DNA from: Azolla caroliniana
Lineage: Eukaryota; Polypodiophyta
Assembly: GCA_043228905.1 (NCBI GenBank)
Contig: JBHGNT010000013.1
Span: 124,001 to 188,000 of the forward strand
DNA length: 64,000 bases
Direction of reading: 5' to 3'
Of the stretch, positions 18,958 through 29,800 are shown one piece after another. Each line of letters opens with the position of its first letter. The first letter of the stretch is position 1. The position numbers and the translations under genes are program-made. The notes beneath the pieces were generated by a model. It searched no databases and was not told the DNA's origin. It saw nothing but the letters and a program-made list of their open reading frames with translations.

Positions 18958-21162
18958 CTAGGTAGTGCATTTGACTCTGACCAGGTTTCAGTAGTAGTGG
19001 CGAGTACACCAACAACATTATACTGGATATCATCTATTGATTGATCCAATCCAATCCAATCCAACAGGCTAATCCTGAATCCCACCATAAATGGGGGTCA
19101 AATAGGAAAAAAAAAGGAGGTGAGGAACAGCAAACTCTTCAAGCAAACCAAAACCAAAACCAGGAAAAGGAATTAATCCGAGGTCTGACAGTAGGATACA
19201 GTTAAATCCCCTGCTGCTCAAGTCTCACCACTTTAGGGTGATTATACCGCCTGCTGCAGAACAATATCGGGACTGAACGCACAACATTAACATCTCCACC
19301 ACAGAGCCTCACCAAATAAGCTGCCCCAATGTAAGCCATTACATACATTTTGCTTTCAGCAAGTAGTTGACAGACAATGACGTCTCAAAAGCTTTTGCCT
19401 GACAAATTCCCTAAATGCTTGCAAGTTTTGGGATCCTGTACATCATTTGCTTTGGAAAGGAAAGGGTTTAAAGTAGGATTTGTGAGCTTGAGAAAGCATT
19501 GCAATCATTGATGGATAGTTCTCCACATGTAAAAGCACTAATGCCATCAAGTAGGCTTTGTGGTCTTGACTCTTGTCAAGAGAAACCATGGAAAACATTG
19601 CTTTATAGCAGTCCACATGTAAAGGCATTAATGCCTTTACATGTGGACTGGAATACATAAATTGCAATGTAGTAAAGTAACCATTGCGACTGTAAAACAT
19701 AAAATACATTCATTTCATTGTATTAAATTTCTTCGAAAAGAGGGAATTACTATGGTTGTTTAGCTGGAAATTGTTACTACAGGTATATGTACCCTATGAA
19801 TCATGTGAAATGGTCTTTTTTGCTGCAAACAGAATATAACTAAAGTGACGAAAAGAAATCTACAAGAAAAACGAGACAAGAAGCATGTGGTGTCTGAGAA
19901 AATATAAAAAAAGAAACCTTGGAAGCTACAAAAGAAACAAACAATTGGGTGGAACCAAGGATGCCTTAAGTGAAAGGTAGTCAAAACCATAAGCATTTGC
20001 TTTTGGACTTTTAGGGAGAAGGCATTGGATAGTTGAGAGATGCCATTAGGTCATAAGTTCCATATCGATAAGATCCTATATCACATCGATTTTTCTTAGG
20101 TTGTAACTTCCAAGCTTCATCTAAACCTAAGAGTCAGATAACGTGTAGGTGTTGCCTAAAAAGATTTATTTATCTCAAATCACAATCGTTCCGAAAAATC
20201 CAAAGCAGAGGAATTTACATGCATGCTTTGGAAGCAATTCATCACAAAGATAGAATTTAGCATTTATGGAACCTAGCAGATATATTAAAACGGACAATGA
20301 AGTTTTAGGTAAATTCAACCATACATCCTTTTCCACCTCTCAGCGTGTACATAGCAAATATAGAGAGTCTCCTACATGATGAATCATAATCACACTAGAT
20401 TCAGGGTTGAAAACAAAGAAATAGAGAATTGGATTAGACTAACACAAGGGAGAATTGCTAGAATGATATGATATTGCATTAGAATTACAAGATGCATTAC
20501 ATATTACCTCTTTTATAGGCTCAATTACAAGGGGAGTGACCTTCTCAATTATGTCAATTCAATTCTATAAATGCTACTTAGTTCTTATTCTGCACGTTTG
20601 AATTCTGTCACTTTTGGTGGGATCCTGCATTTAGCTCCTTTGGCGGAAGACCGCTCTGCCATCAATTTTAAAAAGTTCTTTCAGTGTGCAAAATGTCATG
20701 GATATTTAAATCCCATGGATGATTTCCAAGCTAGACCTCTCTTATAATGCATAGTGACATTGATCAATCGCCATCCACAGTTAGCAAGAAAGAAGACTCT
20801 TGGTTAAATCATGGGTGCTTCAAAAGTATAAACGGTTTACCCTTTCCTCCTCTCACATCATATGATGTAGCATGTTTCTTCATCCATAAATAATAATACA
20901 CCACCACAAGTCACCCTTTTTAAGAGATGAAGAAATAACAAGTACAAATGTTTAGTCTTGTCTTCCAGTCTTCTCCAGAGTCTAACTTATGGATATATAA
21001 CATTGGAATTGATAATTTCGATATCCTTGCATTTCTTGCTCATCCAGGATCAACTCTGAGGCTTGATTAATTAGTGTACAACAAATGTTCTATGTTTCCA
21101 AATGAAGCATACCAAAGAATAATCAATATTACAGTTCAGTATGTGATAAGGTCTGTTTTTAT
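18958..21162. other. intergenic region between the convergent ARF and PPR genes
   Basis: It contains the 3' untranslated regions of both genes, although no clear polyadenylation signal could be assigned. It also holds a 42-bp perfect palindrome, listed separately. No open frame with recognisable domains was seen. The small frames at 19443-19709 and 19760-19996 on the - strand are low-complexity or overlap the palindrome. Confidence 0.55.
19609..19650. repeat. 42-bp perfect palindrome
   Basis: Two 21-base arms, CAGTCCACATGTAAAGGCAT plus T and its exact reverse complement, meet without a loop at TTAA. Shorter inverted matches (CATTGC ... GCAATG) extend it imperfectly to about 19597-19672. A related single arm (TCCACATGTAAAAGCACTAA) lies at about 19519-19540. 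Confidence 0.95.
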
Positions 21163-23621
21163 TCATGATTCTTCACTGATGTCAACACTGCTAATCATGA
21201 GTTGCTTTTGTTTCTGCATTGCCATGATTTCCTCTGCATCCTCGTGCATACCAGCATCAAGATATATATTACACATGCACACATAAGCAACTGCTTCTTT
21301 ATCATCCAGATGCATTGCATTTTCAAATGCCCATCTTCCAAGTTCCACATTACCCCACTTTTGGCAAGCACCCAATATAATACGCCACACTGCAAGATCA
21401 GCCTGATATGGCATCTCTTTAATCATGACTAGTGTTTTATCAAATTGGCCAGCACGGCTGAAGAGATCAATCATGCAAGTGTAAATCTCGAGAGTAGGAA
21501 TAATACCACAATCCTTACTCATTCTAAAGTAATTCTCGCCCCTATCCACGAGACCTGCATGACAGCATGCGTTAATAATAATAACAAATGTCACTAAAGT
21601 TGGTGCTACACCATGTTCAATCATTCTATCAAAGGTACTGAAAACTACTTCGCTTTCTCCACATTGGGCATATCCTGCAATAAGTGATGTCCATGAAATT
21701 ACATCACGAATACTAAGATTGTCAAATACTTTTTGTGCATCCATACATGCACCACATTTAGAATAAAAATCAACTACTGCATTCCCAATGATGTGGTCAA
21801 TCTCTAAACATCCTCTTTTTACCATCAAAGAATGTATTTCCAGCCCCTTCTCAGTAGCTCCTAGTGCTCCATACGTTCTTAAGATAGAAACATAGGTAAC
21901 AACATCTGGGAAGATTCCATCTAGCTGCATTTGGTGAAAACAGTTGAGTGCTTGGTGATAGTCTCCAATTTCTTCATATCCCGCAATTAAGGCAGTCCAT
22001 GAAAATGCATCTCGTTCCGGAAGTTTGTCAAATACTTCCCGAGCTTTAGTAGGCGATCCACATTTGGAATACATTGCAACCAAGGTGCTGCCAACAAGGA
22101 CGTGGTTCTCCAACAATCCTTCTTTATCGACTTGCATGTGTATTGCTTGGCCTTTCTCGATGGCACCAATGTCCATGCACGCCTTCAATGCACTGATGAA
22201 AGTAATGGCATTGGGATGAACTCCTTGAGATTGCATTTGTTCAAAACAGCTGAGTGCTTCTTTGCTATATCCATGGTCAGCATATCCTGTTATGAGTGTT
22301 GTCCATGAAACTACATCACAAGTTAGAAGTCTGTCAAACATTTCTTGTGCTTCCAAAAGCAAGCCACATTTCGCATACATATATACCAATGCGTTGCCTA
22401 GGAGAGGGTCTTTGTCCAATAACCCTTTCCTGATCATTTCAGCATGTGTTTCTTGCCCTTCACTTGCAGTCGCAATGCTGCCACAAGATTTTAAGATACA
22501 CATATATGAGATAGCGTCAGGAAAACCTCCCTGATTTTGCATCGTTCTTAAACAGATCAGTGCTTCCTCGCCCTTTCCTTGTTGTAGATATCCAGACGCC
22601 AGGGCATTCCAAGATACCACATCTCTAACTGGAAGGTTGTTGAATACTTCTTGCGCTTTAGTAAGGGACCCACATTTTGCATACATGTCAACCAACGTGT
22701 TCCCAATAAAAATGTCCTTTAGCAACACCGGATTTTGAGCAATCTCAGCGTGTATTTCACTGCCTGTCTCGATATCTTGGAGGTTTGTACATGCCTGTAA
22801 GGCAGAAACGTAAGTATATCCATTCGCTTGCACAGATTCATCTTCCTGAAGTCTGTGGAACAAGAAAAGTGCATATTGCGGATCTCCACTCTTGATGTAT
22901 CCTGTCATCAGACAAGTCCACGAGAATTCATTCCGATACTCGAGCTTGTTGAAAAGATTCTGGGCACAAGACATACACCCCACCTCCACCAGCACGGGGA
23001 TGATGTAGTTACCAATTGGATAATGGCTTTCTAAACCCCACTGATGTAACAACTTGTGTAACTGCAATGCTGATGACATATCTCGTTCTTTCCGGCATCG
23101 ATGTAAGATGCGTATAAGGTCATCAAGACCAGGCTGACTTTCCATACCACCTTCCAACCTCGGCTTTATTTCATCTAAACAAAGATTATGGCACCAGACA
23201 CTGCTACTCTTGATGCCAAGCATATCACTTTCTGAACTCTCTGCTCCTTGGAAGGTTTCTTCCGTTTTGTCTTGATACACATTCGTCCCCAGTTTCCGAA
23301 TGAGGGGTCGAATCCACTTGGGGCTATTCCAACCATTGATCCAGAGGGACTCCCTGGTAAGCTTATGTTTGAAATCGGGTGCTCCGTCCTATATAGCGGA
23401 ACACAGGCTATGAACAACATGCTTTCTTAGTGGAATAGGGGAAGAGGAGGAGCACTTACTTGTTTGTGTCGGCGGCAGTCATGCCATTGTGAGGGATCCT
23501 TGAAGAATTCCTTCCATAAGAGTTCAGTTTTCCGAGGCCTTGGTGATGGTGATGGTGATGGTGATGGATGCTCTCTTCCTGTAAAGATGGAGGGAGGTGG
23601 GTGTAGGGCTAAACTGTCCAT
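21163..23621 (-). CDS. PLS-class pentatricopeptide repeat protein, E type, with an N-terminal PDF-like motif (795 aa)
   Basis: It is probably a plastid or mitochondrial RNA-binding factor. Exon 1 is 23621-23460 and exon 2 is 23388-21163 (- strand). The intron has a GTAAGT donor and a TATATAG acceptor, phase 0, 71 bp. Joining the exons makes LWKEFFKDPSQWHDCRRHKQ run into APDFKHK, ESLW and PKW. That order matches the roughly 50-residue PDF motif of organellar single-strand DNA-binding (OSB) proteins. From about residue 140 there is a run of PLS repeats (VSWNALASGY, GNTLVDMYAKCGS, LTKAQEVF). The C terminus has an E motif (VWRIILGACQKWGNVELG) but no E+ or DYW domain. The longer exon-2 frame opens with GTG and no upstream ATG, which supports the spliced start at 23621. 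If exon 1 were not used, the next ATG is at 23223. Confidence 0.85.
23389..23459 (-). other. 71-bp intron inside the PDF-like motif of the PPR gene
   Basis: On the - strand the donor is AAACAA/GTAAGTGC, a perfect GTAAGT. The acceptor is CTATATAG/GACGGAGC, with a pyrimidine-rich centre. Both exons are in phase 0, and the joined protein sequence is the expected motif. At 71 bp it is near the lower size limit for plant introns. Confidence 0.75.
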
Positions 23622-24397
23622 GTTTTAAACTAAGAAAGGAGGCTGGCAAAGTCCTAAGCAGAGGTCTCCGACCAAAGCCATAGAAAGGTAGGAGGTGAAT
23701 CCATTACTCGTGCGTAGTCCTGTTCATGGGCAAAGCAAGCAGGTTCTGGAGGAGGCAGGGCTCTTAACTCCATGTCTCTTCCTGAAGGAAGGCTTCTTCA
23801 AGGAAGAAATGGGGTCATATATGTACATACATATATACCCCCATCACATCCCATGGCTCCTTTCTATTTGCTACCAAATCATGAATAGGCCCAGTGAGGA
23901 GGTGAGCGAATCACGGACACGGACCGCGTTTCGATAATCACATGCGATCTCCAACGTTAGATCATTATCCACAAAAAAGTGCACGCCCATAACTGCCCTA
24001 GCTCTGGTCCGGCCTCCGTCACGTCTAACCCGGGGCAATGAATGTTCATTCTAACTCAGTTCTATCATGCCTCTGTCCCCAACTCTGTTGTGTTTTCTAA
24101 CCTGCCTTTGTGATTTCTAACCTCGTTGATAGTTTTCACTAATCCAACCCATGATTTTATAATTGGTAATGAGTTCGGCTCACGTAGAAAAATGCATCAA
24201 TATGTTATCAATATCCATCAATTTTGAATGGAGCTTTCCCTTCTAGTAAGGATAACCTGAAGCCACCCATACATACTTCTAATCATTATATATCTCATGT
24301 TCTCATTTCAGCCTCTAGTAGGCATGTAAATAGGAATATAGGATTGCCTATTTGGCTACAATTAGGGCTCATGTAATTGCTTTCTTATTGTCCAGTT
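23622..24397. other. PPR gene upstream region and intergenic DNA
   Basis: The - strand promoter of the PPR gene should lie in the first few hundred bases, but no TATA box stands out. The rest has no recognisable gene or repeat. Confidence 0.45.
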
Positions 24398-24748
24398 GAG
24401 AGGGCAAAGAGAACCCTTTCTTCCATTGCTCAGACCACCATTAAAGTTGACTAATTTTTGAAGGAGTTGATTTCTATTCAACCATTACTCGTGGAAGGTT
24501 TGAGGAATTTAACATGGATCTCTTCAAGAAGTGCATGGAGCCAATGGAAAAGTGTTTGAGAGATGCAAAGATGGACAAGAGTAGCACCCATGAAGTTGTT
24601 CTTGTTGGAGGATCTATGAAGAATCCTACAGTGCAACAATTGTTGCAAGATTTCTTCAATGGTAAAGAGCTTTGCAAAAGCATTAATCCCAATGAAGGTG
24701 TGGCTTATGGTGTTGATGTCAAGCTAGCAATTTCTCACTATGTTTAAT
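24398..24748 (+). pseudogene. HSP70 fragment (cytosolic type), truncated
   Basis: ERAKRTLSS then AQTTIKVD is followed by a stop and a shift of frame. The sequence then continues as [59 protein letters not shown] and a premature C terminus at 24746-24748. These are the actin-type ATPase parts (connect and phosphate-2/adenosine motifs) of the HSP70 nucleotide-binding domain. Everything upstream and the whole substrate-binding half are missing. In VVLVGGS the following TRIPKVQ of functional HSP70 has become MKNPTVQ. A second tiny echo, NPDEGV, occurs at 24754-24770. The fragment ends directly against the broken end of CopA. Confidence 0.85.
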
Positions 24749-24780
24749 TTTTTAATCCTGATGAAGGTGTAACATTAATC

Positions 24781-26404
24781 CCGATCCGTCTCTTGCACGC
24801 ATCCAGCTTTTCGGCTAACAACACCTTGGTTAGCATGTCCGACCCATTCTCCTCTGTGTGGATCTTCAACAACACGAATTCTTGATCTTCCACTCTCTCC
24901 CGAAGCCAGTGGTGTCTACATTGGATGTGCTTTGTCCTGGAGTGGTACGCCACGTTCTTTGCAAGGTGGATGGCACTTTGACTGTCGTAGTAGAGCTAGA
25001 ATTCCTCCTGTCGGATCCCGAGCTCTTTGATGATCCTTCATCCAGATTACCTCTTTACTGGCTTCTACGACCGCCATGTACTTTGCTTCTTGTCGATAGT
25101 GCAACGGACTTCTGCAACCTCGACTGCCACGATATGGCTCCCCCTACATATGTCATAACATATCCGGAAGTTGATCGACTGGTATCCGCATCAACCGACA
25201 TATCTGAATCCATGGATCCTTCAAGTTGGGGTTTTTTGGAGCCGAATTGGAGGCACATACTCGAGGTGCCTTTCAAGTTCCGGAGTATCCACTTGACCGT
25301 GGTCCAGTGTTCTCTCCCCGGATTGTTCATGAACCGGCGGCTGACCACTTTGACTGCATATCCGATATCCGACCGGGTACACACCATTGCGTACGTCAAG
25401 CTTCCGACGGCGGAGGCATATGGTATCTTCATCATTTCTGACTTCTCCGTCTTGGACTTCGGACTTTGCTTTCCGGACAGCTTGAAGTTTGTCGGAAGTG
25501 TCGACCCGACCGGCTTTGCATCCGTCATGTTTGGAATCGTTGAAGCACCTTTGTCACATACTTCTCCTATGACAGTCACAATAGCTTCTTCGTCCGGTCC
25601 TAGACTATGTGCATCCCCAATATCTGTCTTGCCTAACCCATATCTTTCATTGAGAAGGTCCGGTTCAAGGCCTTCTTTAGATTTCCGATTTTGATCTAGT
25701 CCGGTCCGACGATCAACATATCGTCTAGTATGTACAACAATAGTATCAGGAAGTTTCCTCTGTTGAAATTCTTCACAAATACACAGTGATTAACTTGAAT
25801 CTTGTGGTATCCCTGGTTGGTTATGAAGGAGTCGAACTTTCGGTACCATTGCCGGGGAGCTTGCTTCAGTCCATATAAGCTCTTCTTCAATCGGCATACC
25901 AAGTGCTCCTTCCCTTTCTTGATAAATCCCTTTGCTTGTTGCATGTAGATCTCTTCTTCGAGGTCACCGTGCAGGAAGGCCATCTTGACATTTAGTTGCT
26001 CGACCTCGAGGTCCATGCTTGCCGCAATGCTCAACACAGTCTGGATGGACGTCACCTTGACTACCGGAGCAAAGATCTCATCGAAATCCGCTCCTTTCTT
26101 TTGTTGGAAGCCCTTCACCACGATCCGAACTTTGTAGCCTGGTGGATTTCCGACATCTCCCGGTTTCAGCTTGTATACCCACTTGTTCCGGAGCACTCTC
26201 TTTCCTTTCGGCAGCTCTGTCAATTCATATGTGTGGTTCTCATGCAGTGAATCCATCTCGTCTTGCATGGTACTTAACCACCCGTGGCTGTGAGTGTCTT
26301 TCTTTGCTTCCTCGTAGCTTTCTGGCTCCCGCTCGTTGGTCAGTAGCACATGCTTTGTATCCGGAAATCTCCGGGGGGGTGGGGTGGGGGGTGGGGGGCT
26401 TCTC
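24781..26404 (-). pseudogene. CopA copia pol, reverse transcriptase and RNase H half (left of CopB)
   Basis: On the - strand the reverse transcriptase is readable from about 26349 to 25696. It shows NKWVYKLKPGD, FDEIFAPVVKVTSI, FLHGDLEEEIYMQQ and LKKSLYGLKQAPRQWY, with the active-site region altered to YILDDMLIVG. RNase H follows (about 25579-24781) with VGSLTYAM, STSGYVMTYVGGAISWQS and a C terminus of HWLRERVEDQ. There are several frameshifts and stops. CopA is cut at about 24781 beside the HSP70 fragment, so its 3' LTR is missing. At 26404 it is interrupted by CopB, exactly within a YPLRE...RRFPD segment. Confidence 0.85.
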
Positions 26405-26667
26405 TGAAGCGGAAGTGTATGCGGAAACGTATGAGGATCTGTCTCAGTTCGTACTCAGAAAACAACATAGAAAGAGAAGCAAAGATATACACGGTTTGAA
26501 GCTTTAATGGAAGCTCTATTACATTCTCTCTCTCTCTCTCTCTCTCAGAGACTCGATATCCGATACACAATCAAGAAGATTGTTCTTTACAACATTAGGT
26601 TATTGCTTATATACTAAGCCCTAACTATAGAATACAAAGTGGAGGGAGTCGGCCTTTTATGCCAACA
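26405..26667 (-). repeat. CopB 3' LTR (263 bp)
   Basis: The boundaries are fixed by comparison with 31793-32071 and by the target duplication. A polypurine tract (ACGGGGGAGTT on the - strand) abuts the tip at 26668. It contains a CT dinucleotide run shorter than that in the other LTR. Confidence 0.9.
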
Positions 26668-26834
26668 AACTCCCCCGTAAAAGGACTACTCTTTCCTACA
26701 TGTACATGTGTTTGGGGTTGTCTCCCCCATAAACTTAGATTACAACGCTAATCTAGATTTATGTTATAAGTCAGTTGGCATATAGTCAAGTCGGCATAGG
26801 TGAGGTCCTGTGTTGAGACTAGCATGGCTCATTA

Positions 26835-29800
26835 TCATGATTGATTCGGTTGACTCTTACCTTCTACTCCTCGTTCGACTTTCTTCTGCTCGATTGCTTG
26901 TCGTAGTCCCATCTTTGTCCTTAGTGCTCCGAAGCGTTGATTTGGGAGTGGCTTTGTCAGGAAATCGGCGATGTTCACCTCGGTGTCGATCTTCCGAACA
27001 TCGAGCTTCTTCTCAGTTATGAGCTCGCGGATGTGATGATACCACACCTCAATATGCTTCGTCTTTGCATGGTAGACGGGATTGTTGATGAGGTGTATTG
27101 CACTCTGTGAGTTGCAATGGATGGTTGGCGATAGCCGATCATTTCTGCTTGTATCTAAGAAGTCAACAGACAGTCAGTGCAACCAGATCGCTTCCTTTAC
27201 TGCTTCCGATGCCGCTATGTACTCAGCTTCTGTGGTAGACAGAGCCGTGCACTCTTGAAGTTTCGACCTCCATGATATTGCACCACCACCATAGGTGAAG
27301 ATGTAGCCTGATGTCAATTTCTAATTATCTGTATTTCCAGCATAGTCGGAATTGGTGTAGCCTTCAACTTTGGTTGAGGTTGTCAAGCCGAAAGTCAGTT
27401 GTGTATCTTCGGTCCCCCTCAGGTACCTGAAGATGTGCTTGATGGCCTCCCAATGCTTCCGTCCTGGGTTTGACATATACCGGCTAACCACCCCTACAAC
27501 ATAGGCTAGGTCGGGTCGGGTTGCCACCATTGCGTACATGATATTTTCTACGGCTAATGCGTAGGGCATCTTTCCATTAATTAAGCTCTCTCTCCTTGTC
27601 CATTGAAGGAGAGTCTCTGTTCGATAGTAGTATCGACGTCGGAAGCGGTGTTGGTTTTGGCTTCGCATTCTCCATATTGAAGCGCTTCAGCACCTTCCGG
27701 ATATAGTTGGACTGGGAGAGTTAGAGAGTCTTGGTCATCCGATTTCGCTCGATCCTCATGCCCAGTATGTGACTTGCTTGTCCGAGCTCCTTCATCGCGA
27801 ACTTGTCGTGAAGGCTTCGCTTCAGCTTTCCGATCTCTGCTTGATTGCTTCCCACAATCAACATATCGTTGACATATAGGATCAGATAAATCATAGACTC
27901 GTTGGCTAGTTGCCGAATATACATGCATGGGTCAAAGTCGGATCGGTGGTATCCAAGTTGCCTGATGTAGGAGTCAAACTTCTGGTACCACATCCTCGGT
28001 GCTTGTTTCAAGCCATATAGACTTTTGTTTAACCGACATACCAGGTGACTATCCTCCCCGATCGCCGTGAAGCCTGCCGGTTGAGACATGTAGATGTCTT
28101 CTTCCAGATCTCCGTGTAGGAATATTGTCTTTACATCCAGTTGCTCTAGCTCTAGGTCTTCTGTTGCCACAACTACTAGTAAGAGTCGGAGGGTGGTCAT
28201 CTTGACTACTGGTGAGAATATCTCGTCGTAGATGACCCTGTATTCTTGTTTGAATCCCTTCGCGACAAGTTGAGATTTGTACTTCGGTTTTGCTGAGTCG
28301 GATACATATTTGTATCGAAAAACCCATTTGCAAGGTAGCGGCTTCCTTCCACCTGGTAGTTTGACCAGCTCCCATGTCTAATTCTTGTGAATCAAGTCCA
28401 TTTCGGATCTCATGGCTTGCAGCCATGTGTTGGCGTCCGTTGCGGCCATGGCTTCTTCATAAGTGTTTGGTTCGCCTACATCGATGTAGTTCACATAGTC
28501 GAGGCCCGGTTGAAAAAACTCTGTTGGCCTTCGAGCTCGTCCAGATCTCATGGGTGCCGAGATAAGTGGTTCAGATTCTTCGATCGACTCGGTTGGGCGA
28601 TCGATATTTGTTGAACCATTTGTGTCAGGAGTCTTGTTAGGTGACTCGCCCCCATGTCTGGATTTCGGTGGTGTCACGTTGTTCTCCCCTATGGACTTTG
28701 TCGACTCGGTTCTGTTTCCTACTCGCATCTTGTTGACTTTTCCAGCTTTGACTCTTGTCGAATTGGCTTTGTCTTTGATGGTTTTGTCTTCGAGTTTGAT
28801 TAGTGGAGTTCCTACCGATTCGGAGTCGATAGGTATGTTGTCGGCTTGTTTGAGTTCAACTGTTTGTCGAATCTCTGATTCGGCTTGATGGATCGGTTCT
28901 TCTATGACAACTTTGTCGTCTTCGAAGGATACCTTCTTACCAACTATTCTCTATTGGTTCCGCTGAGAGAAGATAGAGTCTTCATTGAAGACTACGTCAC
29001 TACTCCGGATCAATTTCTGGTTCTCAAGGTCCCATAGCATGTAGCCAAATTCCCCATCAATTCCATAACTGAGAAATACGCATTTCATTGCATGGGGTGC
29101 CAATTTTGTCCTTTTATCCCTGGGGATGAACGTGTAGGCTTCGCATCCAAATATACAGAGCCTATCGTAGGTCAGCTATTTGCTAGACCATAGTGCATGG
29201 GAAACTTTGAGCCTGATTGCTCTTGACGGCACCAGATTTATCAGGTATATTGCCATTTGTAATGCCTCGGCCAAGAATTCCAGCTTTAGTCCAGCTTACT
29301 GGAACATTGCCGTCACCCTCTCCTAGATCGTTCGGTTGATCCGTTCTACCACTCCATTTTTCATGGGTGTGTAAGGAACGATCTTTTGATGTCGGATCCC
29401 TTTGTTGGACAAGTACTGCTTAAAGGCTCTGGAGGTATATTCGCCTCTGTTGTCGGATCGTAGTGTCTTCACTCTGTATCCCGACCGGTTCTCCACTTTA
29501 GATATCTACCGAGTGAAGACCTCAAGCACTTCGTCTTTGGACCTAATGGAGTAGGCCCAGACCTTCTGTGTACAGTCATCTACAAAGGTGATGAAGTACC
29601 GGGAGCCTCCTAGTGATCGCTCTGGCATGGGCCCACATATATCTGTGTGCACGAGCTCTAGGGGATGTCGTATTGTCTCGTAGTGGAGAGAGTGCGGACT
29701 TCGGGTCTATTTCCCATATCGACAATGCTCACAGAAATCTGTCTTTGCTTGGAGTTTCGGGATGTAGCCTACCGCCATCAGCCGATCAAGTCCGGCTTTA

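Noticed and set aside
23175-23420. 81-codon - strand frame overlapping the PPR start
   Set aside because: It is a shadow frame. The phase-0 joining of 23460 to 23388 gives a conserved motif and explains the region better.
26370-26400. G-rich run at the CopA/CopB junction that could form a quadruplex
   Set aside because: It is a degraded expansion within CopA coding sequence just outside the CopB target duplication, and no functional context supports it.
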